A stretch of DNA of 18,484 nucleotides. Source: an uncultured Lachnospiraceae bacterium (GTDB taxonomy: Bacteria > Bacillota > Clostridia > Lachnospirales > Lachnospiraceae). The notes under the pieces were generated by a model. The model worked only from the letters and a program-made list of their open reading frames with translations. It had not been told where the DNA came from and ran no database searches. The DNA is taken from contig CAJLUP010000025.1 in the NCBI GenBank assembly GCA_905209865.1, positions 1 to 18,484 on the forward strand, read 5' to 3'. The position numbers and the translations under genes are program-made. Positions 13,698-18,484 of this stretch are shown here, piece after piece. Positions within the stretch are counted from its first letter, which is position 1. Each line of letters starts with the position of its first letter.

Positions 13698-14735
13698 ATG
13701 AAAGATAAAATCAACAGCATTTTATCAGAAGCAAAAGGTAAGATTTCTGATGCAGTGAGCGAGGGTGAACTGCAAAATGTAAAAAGCGCGTATATCGGAA
13801 AGCAAGGTTCATTAAGTCTTTTAATGAAAGAAATTCCGACAGTGGATGCAGCGCTTCGTCCTGAGATGGGAAAACTTTTGAATCAGGCAAAAAATGAAGT
13901 GAAGGAACTGATCGATGAGAAGAGGATGGAGCTGAAGCTGAAAGCTTCGGAAGTGTCTCCTGATTTTGATTGCTCTGTTCCGGGAATTTTGCCGACAGGC
14001 GGCGGACTTCACCCGATCACGCAGATGTGCTACGATTTGAATGATACATTCCGTTCGATGGGATTTGAGGTGTTCGAGGAAGATGAGATCACAAGTGAGA
14101 TGTATGCATTTGATAAATTGAATTTCCCTCCGAATCATCCGGCGCGTGAGAGCATGGACACATACTGGCTGGAAGGACATGACAGTGGAAGTACGAATGA
14201 GAAACTATGTCTTCGTCCGCATCTGACAGGCGGAAGCGTTCGCTATATGCAGACACATAAACCGCCGTACCGTTTTGTATACCCGGGTCGTGTGTACAGA
14301 AACGAGACAACGGACGCACATCATGAGAGAGCGTTTTTCCAGTATGAGGCGCTGATCGTGGACAAAGATATTACATTTACATCTGGTAAAGTAATGATCA
14401 AGAGTATTTTGAGCAAAGTGTTTGGAACGGATGTTCCAGTCAGAATGCGTTCCGGTTTCTTCCCGTTCGTAGAGCCTGGATTTGAGATCGACATGCAGTG
14501 TCAGGTCTGCGGCGGCAAAGGGTGCAGCGTATGTAAACATGTCGGCTGGATCGAGGTTATGCCGGGCGGTTCTCCGCATCCGAATGTTCTTCGGGCAGCA
14601 GGGCTTGATCCGGACGAATATACAGGATTTTATGTAAATATCGGTTTGGACAGACTTGTCATGATGCGCTATGGCGTTGATGACGTAAGATTGTTCCACA
14701 GTGCAGATTTAAGATTCCTGAAACAGTTTAGATAG
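13698..14735 (+). CDS. pheS: Phenylalanyl-tRNA synthetase alpha subunit, divergent type
   Basis: The catalytic class II subunit of the alpha2-beta2 enzyme that charges tRNA-Phe. The start is the ATG at 13698, with AAGGAG (13685-13690) 7 bases upstream, giving 345 residues, the family's usual length; the upstream ATG at 13668 lacks such a site. Residues 1-85 form the helical tRNA-binding arm. The core shows the motif 1 region (HPITQ), motif 2 (GRVYRNE, Arg198-Glu203), FFPFVEPG (254-261), a four-cysteine zinc knuckle (Cys268, 271, 276, 279) and motif 3 (GLDRLVMMRYGVDD). Against common bacterial PheS, LRTHTSP is LRPHLTG (172-178), FHQVEG is FFQYEA (213-218), and GFAFG is GFYVN (Tyr312). The T-box upstream and pheT 12 bases downstream fix the identity. 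Confidence 0.96.
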   Translation: MKDKINSILSEAKGKISDAVSEGELQNVKSAYIGKQGSLSLLMKEIPTVDAALRPEMGKLLNQAKNEVKELIDEKRMELKLKASEVSPDFDCSVPGILPTGGGLHPITQMCYDLNDTFRSMGFEVFEEDEITSEMYAFDKLNFPPNHPARESMDTYWLEGHDSGSTNEKLCLRPHLTGGSVRYMQTHKPPYRFVYPGRVYRNETTDAHHERAFFQYEALIVDKDITFTSGKVMIKSILSKVFGTDVPVRMRSGFFPFVEPGFEIDMQCQVCGGKGCSVCKHVGWIEVMPGGSPHPNVLRAAGLDPDEYTGFYVNIGLDRLVMMRYGVDDVRLFHSADLRFLKQFR

Positions 14736-14747
14736 AGGAGAGAGAAT

Positions 14748-17192
14748 ATGAAATTATCATTATCATGGATTAGAGATTATGTAAATATTCCTGAAGATGC
14801 AGATCTGAAAAAACTGGCGTACGATCTGACGATGTCTACAGTAGAAGTGGAAGATGTGGAATATCTTGCAGAGCGTTTTGAAAATATGATCGTCGGAGTG
14901 ATCGAAAAGATTGAGCCGCATCCAAATGCAGACAGATTGAGAGTATGTAAAGTAAATATCGGCAGCGATGAGATCAAAGATATCGTATGCGGAGGAATTA
15001 ATCTGGAAGAAGGAATGCGCGTCGCAGTATCCTGTCCTGGAGCGGTTGTCCGCTGGCACGGCGAGGGTGAGCCTGTAGTGATCAAAAATTCCAAGCTTCG
15101 CGGAGTTGAGTCATTTGGTATGATCTGTGCTTCAGATGAGATCGGGTTGGGAGAACTGTTCCCGTCAGAAACAGAAGGAGAAATCCTTGATCTGTCGGCG
15201 TTTGACGTTCCGGCAGGAACTTCTTTGGCGGATGCATTGGATATGAATGACGTACTTCTTGAGATCGATAATAAATCAATGACAAACAGACCGGATCTTT
15301 GGGGTCATTACGGAATTGCCCGTGAAATCGCGGCTCTTTATAATTTGCCGCTTGCAAAGATCGAGCCTTTTGAGACAGACGTTCAGTCTGATTTTAAAGT
15401 TGAGATCGAAGATCCTGACAGATGTACAAGATATATTGGTGTTGAGATGTCAGGTGTGGCTGTGAAACCTTCACCGTATAAAATGCAGAATAGAATCTGG
15501 AAAGTAGGAATGCGTCCGATCAACGCCCTTGTCGATATTACGAATTATGTAATGCTTGCAACAGGAAATCCGACACATGCATTTGACGCGGACAATATTA
15601 CAGATCACATTGTTGTAAGACATGCGTCAGAAGGAGAGAAGCTGCTTCTTTTAAATGATAAAGAGCTTGAATTGAACACAGATGATCTTGTGATCACAGA
15701 TTCTGAAGGAGCGGTTGCTCTCGCCGGAGTTATGGGCGGAGCGAAAGATTCGATCCTGCCGAAGACAGAGCGTGTGATCCTTGAAGTCGCAAACTTCGAG
15801 GCAACAGGTATCCGCCGCACGGCGCTTCGTTATGACACGCGTACAGAAGCATCTTCCCGTTATGAGAAAGCGGTTGACCCTGAAAGATGCGATCAGGCGC
15901 TTGCCCTTTCAATGAAGTATTTTAAAGAGCTTTATCCTGAACTTCAGGTGACCGGATATTGCGATAATTATGTGAAAAAACTCGACAGAGCAGAGATTGA
16001 CGTTAATCTGACATGGCTTGAGAAGAGACTTGGAAAACATCTGACAAATGAAGAAATTCAAGGAAAATTAGAGCAGCTTGGATTTGACGTTCAGATCGAC
16101 GGTGAAAATATGCATGTGACAGCGCCGACATGGCGTTCGACAGGAGATATTTCCATCAAAGACGATGTGATGGAAGAAGTTGCCAGAATGTATGGATATG
16201 ATAATTTCGAGGCAACAGAATTTACAACAACATTTACAGACTCGATCAATCAGAAAGATAAGAGTCTTGTGAGAAATATCAAAGAATATCTTGCAATACG
16301 CTGCGGAATGCAGGAAGTATACACTTATCCGTGGATGAATGATGTGTTTGTAAATGCAGTTCTCCAAAATACAGACGGCGTTTTGAAACTTTCTACACCT
16401 CCGGCGCCGGATATGAGCTGCATCCGTTCTTCTCTTCTTCCGAATCTTTGCGAGGCAGTTGTAAAGAACGAGCGTTACTTTAACGACTTCGCTATTTTTG
16501 AAGAGGCTCAGGTATTCTTTGATAAAAATTATACAACTGCGTACGATGAGACAGAATCGCTCCCTGAACAGCGCAGACATATCGGCGCGGCATTTGCAAG
16601 CAGCGTAAAAGACATCAGTATGCTTTTCAGAGAAGCAAAAGGTGTTCTTGAGTATATGCCGAGATATACACATATGGAGGCGTATGAGTTTAAAAAAGAA
16701 GAAAAACCGGTATGGGCTGACAATGTTGTATGGCTGAACATTTATCTCGATGGCGAGAAGATCGGTGATATGGGTCTTGTGGCGAAAAAAGTTTCTATGG
16801 AGTGCGGCATTAAGAATCTTTCCGTGATCCTTTTTGAAATGGATGCTTCAAAACTGAAACCGCTGAAATCAAGAACGAATAAATTTGAACATCTCGCCGA
16901 GTATCCTGAAACAGACTATGATATTTCCATGCTCTTTGATTCCGATGCTGTATGGAATGACATTTATGATGCTGTTATGGGCAAAAAGAAAGCAAGCGCG
17001 CTTCTGAAAGATGCGTCCTTTGTAGATGAGTACAGAGGAAAACAGATTCCTCAGGGCAAGAAATCCGTAACGATCAGGCTGACGATCGGATCTGATGAGA
17101 AAACATTGACGTCTCAGGAAATTGAAAGCGTTGCCGAACAGGTTATGAAAAAACTTGGAAAGAAAATGGGCGCAGAGCTTAGAACACAATAA
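14748..17192 (+). CDS. pheT: Phenylalanyl-tRNA synthetase beta subunit
   Basis: An 814-residue, full-length bacterial-type beta subunit, partner of PheS. Domain order is normal: N-terminal strand pair (MKLSLSWIRDYV), an EMAP-like tRNA-binding domain (about 43-150, with PHPNADRLRVCKV), the B3/B4 editing domain (about 215-395), the B5 DNA-binding-like domain (about 407-485), the catalytic-like B6/B7 region, and a C-terminal anticodon-binding FDX-ACB domain (about 717-812, EYPETDYDIS to GAELR). It edits tRNA-Phe mischarged with Tyr and positions the tRNA. GAGGAG lies before the ATG, 12 bases after pheS; the two share the T-box-controlled transcript. Confidence 0.98.
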   Translation: MKLSLSWIRDYVNIPEDADLKKLAYDLTMSTVEVEDVEYLAERFENMIVGVIEKIEPHPNADRLRVCKVNIGSDEIKDIVCGGINLEEGMRVAVSCPGAVVRWHGEGEPVVIKNSKLRGVESFGMICASDEIGLGELFPSETEGEILDLSAFDVPAGTSLADALDMNDVLLEIDNKSMTNRPDLWGHYGIAREIAALYNLPLAKIEPFETDVQSDFKVEIEDPDRCTRYIGVEMSGVAVKPSPYKMQNRIWKVGMRPINALVDITNYVMLATGNPTHAFDADNITDHIVVRHASEGEKLLLLNDKELELNTDDLVITDSEGAVALAGVMGGAKDSILPKTERVILEVANFEATGIRRTALRYDTRTEASSRYEKAVDPERCDQALALSMKYFKELYPELQVTGYCDNYVKKLDRAEIDVNLTWLEKRLGKHLTNEEIQGKLEQLGFDVQIDGENMHVTAPTWRSTGDISIKDDVMEEVARMYGYDNFEATEFTTTFTDSINQKDKSLVRNIKEYLAIRCGMQEVYTYPWMNDVFVNAVLQNTDGVLKLSTPPAPDMSCIRSSLLPNLCEAVVKNERYFNDFAIFEEAQVFFDKNYTTAYDETESLPEQRRHIGAAFASSVKDISMLFREAKGVLEYMPRYTHMEAYEFKKEEKPVWADNVVWLNIYLDGEKIGDMGLVAKKVSMECGIKNLSVILFEMDASKLKPLKSRTNKFEHLAEYPETDYDISMLFDSDAVWNDIYDAVMGKKKASALLKDASFVDEYRGKQIPQGKKSVTIRLTIGSDEKTLTSQEIESVAEQVMKKLGKKMGAELRTQ

Positions 17193-17228
17193 AACAAGAG
17201 AAATAAAACGGGAATAAAACAGCAATAA

Positions 17229-17295
17229 CTCAAGAGTGCGAAACAAAGAAGTGTCTTAAGAATGAGACAAGAAAAAATAGCTCAAGAGTGCGAAA
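17229..17295. repeat. Short direct repeat CTCAAGAGTGCGAAA in the pheT-queA gap
   Basis: The 15-base sequence is exact at 17229-17243 and 17281-17295, 52 bp apart, in A-rich non-coding DNA. Between them lies a weak hairpin (TGTCT 17252-17256 with AGACA 17265-17269). No function is apparent. Confidence 0.6.
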
Positions 17296-17316
17296 GACAG
17301 AAATAAATTTGGGGAG

Positions 17317-17343
17317 AGCCTTGCGTGGAGTACACGCAAGGCT
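17317..17343 (+). terminator. Hairpin after pheST, just before queA
   Basis: A perfect 11-bp stem (AGCCTTGCGTG 17317-17327 with 17333-17343) with a 5-base loop. The tail TTGCTTCTT is only a moderate U-run. It most likely ends the pheST transcript, perhaps incompletely, since only 17 bases separate it from the queA ribosome-binding site and no promoter fits between. Confidence 0.7.
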
Positions 17344-17376
17344 TGCTTCTTAGAAATAACAGGAGATAAACCGAAT

Positions 17377-18402
17377 ATGAAAACAAGTGATTTTTACTAC
17401 GATCTGCCGGAGGAACTGATCGCACAGGATCCGCTGGAAGACCGTTCTTCTTCCAGACTTATGGTAGTGGACAAAGAAACCGGAAAGGTTGAACACCATG
17501 TATTCAGTGAGATTATCGATTATCTGAATGCAGGGGACTGTCTTGTGATAAATGATACGAAGGTAATCCCTGCCAGATTGATCGGAGCAAAAGAAGAAAC
17601 CGGAGCGAAGATCGAAGTGCTTCTTCTGAAAAGAGGAGCGGATGACGTATGGGAAACGCTCGTGAAACCCGGACGTAAGGCGAAACCGGGAACCCGGATC
17701 AGTTTCGGAGACGGTCTGCTTGTGGGAGAAGTTGTCGATGTCGTAGACGAAGGCAACAGACTGATCCGTTTTGAGTATGAAGGTATTTTTGAAGAAATTT
17801 TGGATCAGCTCGGTCAGATGCCGCTTCCGCCGTATATTACGCATCAGCTGCAGGACAAGGACAGATATAATACGGTATATGCAGAGCATTCGGGTTCTGC
17901 CGCCGCGCCGACAGCAGGACTTCATTTTACACCCGAACTGCTGAAAAAAATCGAAGAAAAAGGCATTGATATTGCTCGGGTAACACTGCATGTAGGATTG
18001 GGAACATTTCGTCCGGTCAAGGTGGATGATGTGGAAAATCATCATATGCACTCGGAATTTTATATGATCAGTGAAGAGGCGGCAGAGAAGATCAACCGTG
18101 CAAAAGACAGAGGCGGACGTGTGATCTGCGTCGGAACGACAAGCTGTCGGACGATTGAATCTGCGGCGGATGAAAACGGACATTTAAAAGCCTGCAGCGG
18201 CTGGACAGAAATTTTTATTTATCCGGGGTATTGTTTTAAAACATTGGACTGCCTGATTACAAACTTCCATTTACCGGAATCGACTCTTATTATGCTCGTG
18301 TCTGCTCTGGCAGGAAAAGAACATGTTATGGCAGCTTATGAAGAGGCAGTGAAAGAACGGTATCGTTTCTTTAGTTTTGGGGATGCCATGTTTATAAAAT
18401 GA
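17377..18402 (+). CDS. queA: S-adenosylmethionine:tRNA ribosyltransferase-isomerase
   Basis: A 341-residue, full-length QueA. It transfers and isomerises the ribosyl part of S-adenosylmethionine onto 7-aminomethyl-7-deazaguanine at tRNA position 34, giving epoxyqueuosine in the queuosine pathway. Family landmarks are the start [17 protein letters not shown], the RSSSRLMV loop, [36 protein letters not shown] and the closing [25 protein letters not shown] (17361-17365) stands 11 bases before the ATG, a rather long spacing. No tgt or other queuosine gene is visible in the window; it may lie beyond the right edge, but the terminator after queA argues against cotranscription. Confidence 0.97.
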   Translation: MKTSDFYYDLPEELIAQDPLEDRSSSRLMVVDKETGKVEHHVFSEIIDYLNAGDCLVINDTKVIPARLIGAKEETGAKIEVLLLKRGADDVWETLVKPGRKAKPGTRISFGDGLLVGEVVDVVDEGNRLIRFEYEGIFEEILDQLGQMPLPPYITHQLQDKDRYNTVYAEHSGSAAAPTAGLHFTPELLKKIEEKGIDIARVTLHVGLGTFRPVKVDDVENHHMHSEFYMISEEAAEKINRAKDRGGRVICVGTTSCRTIESAADENGHLKACSGWTEIFIYPGYCFKTLDCLITNFHLPESTLIMLVSALAGKEHVMAAYEEAVKERYRFFSFGDAMFIK

Positions 18403-18428
18403 TGTGAAAAGTAAGCATCAGATGTGAT

Positions 18429-18476
18429 AACAGCGAAAACCCGCTAACCACAAGGGCTAACGGGTTTCGTTGTTTT
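18429..18476 (+). terminator. Intrinsic terminator after queA
   Basis: A long stem pairs AACAGCGAAAACCCG (from 18429) with CGGGTTTCGTTGTT (to 18474) with one bulge and a mismatch, followed by TTTTA. GCTAAC occurs twice in the loop region. It lies close after the queA stop codon. Confidence 0.8.
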
Positions 18477-18484
18477 ATAGTTAT

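Noticed and set aside
13487..13720. Minus-strand frame of 77 codons across the T-box terminator and repeats
   Set aside because: It reads through two hairpins and a tandem repeat and into the pheS start; similar translated repeats are a known source of false small proteins.
16068..16673. Open frame of 201 codons on the minus strand inside pheT
   Set aside because: Lies opposite the conserved B5 and catalytic-like regions of PheT, with Cys- and His-rich composition from antisense codons.
17317..17376. PreQ1 riboswitch upstream of queA
   Set aside because: Considered because of the queuosine link, but the hairpin is a simple perfect stem without the A-rich tail and loop bases of known preQ1 aptamers.
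17350..18183. Open frame of 277 codons on the minus strand opposite queA
   Set aside because: It is antisense to a fully conserved queA, has a Cys/Phe/Arg-rich composition typical of antisense frames, and shows no recognisable domain.

Overview
The window is AT-rich chromosomal DNA from a low-GC Gram-positive bacterium, most likely a gut Clostridia/Lachnospiraceae member. The signs are strong AGGAGG ribosome-binding sites, lipoproteins, a T-box leader in front of pheST, intrinsic terminators with long stems, and the style of the transporter and AraC proteins. Species cannot be assigned from the sequence alone. No insertion sequence, phage gene, CRISPR array or rRNA is visible.

Layout. (1) 1-119: a tRNA-Ala(UGC) cut by the window's left edge, with a strong terminator. 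(2) 121-1864: a promoter, a two-part lipoprotein gene of unknown function and its terminator. (3) 1906-4371: a monocistronic aconitase-superfamily hydratase with intact cluster cysteines but an altered substrate-binding loop. (4) 4469-12517: an AraC-type regulator (minus strand) divergent from a seven-gene plus-strand operon: VOC protein, rubredoxin-like/VOC fusion, fused sugar-ABC ATPase, permease, solute-binding lipoprotein, second permease and ROK-family kinase-like protein. (5) 12668-13109: two small overlapping ORFs of unknown function. (6) 13152-17343: a phenylalanine-type T-box leader, an unusual nested inverted repeat, a short tandem repeat, then pheS and pheT. (7) 17377-18476: queA and its terminator.

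The most interesting part is the AraC-to-ROK locus. It is a complete CUT2-type uptake system with its own regulator and a sugar-kinase-like protein, yet the only other candidate enzymes are two related VOC-fold proteins, one carrying a four-cysteine rubredoxin-like domain. No classical isomerase, aldolase or glycosidase accompanies them. Several parts depart from consensus together: one ATP site of the ABC protein is degenerate, the ROK protein lacks the zinc motif, and the second permease lacks the usual GGxSLxGG-type motif. I infer a dedicated import and conversion route for an unusual sugar-like compound; the substrate cannot be read from the sequence.

Three start codons were moved from the longest possible reading frame on ribosome-binding-site evidence or codon identity: the AraC regulator (ATG at 5263, not the upstream TTG), pheS (ATG at 13698, not 13668), and, less certainly, the small gene at 12837.
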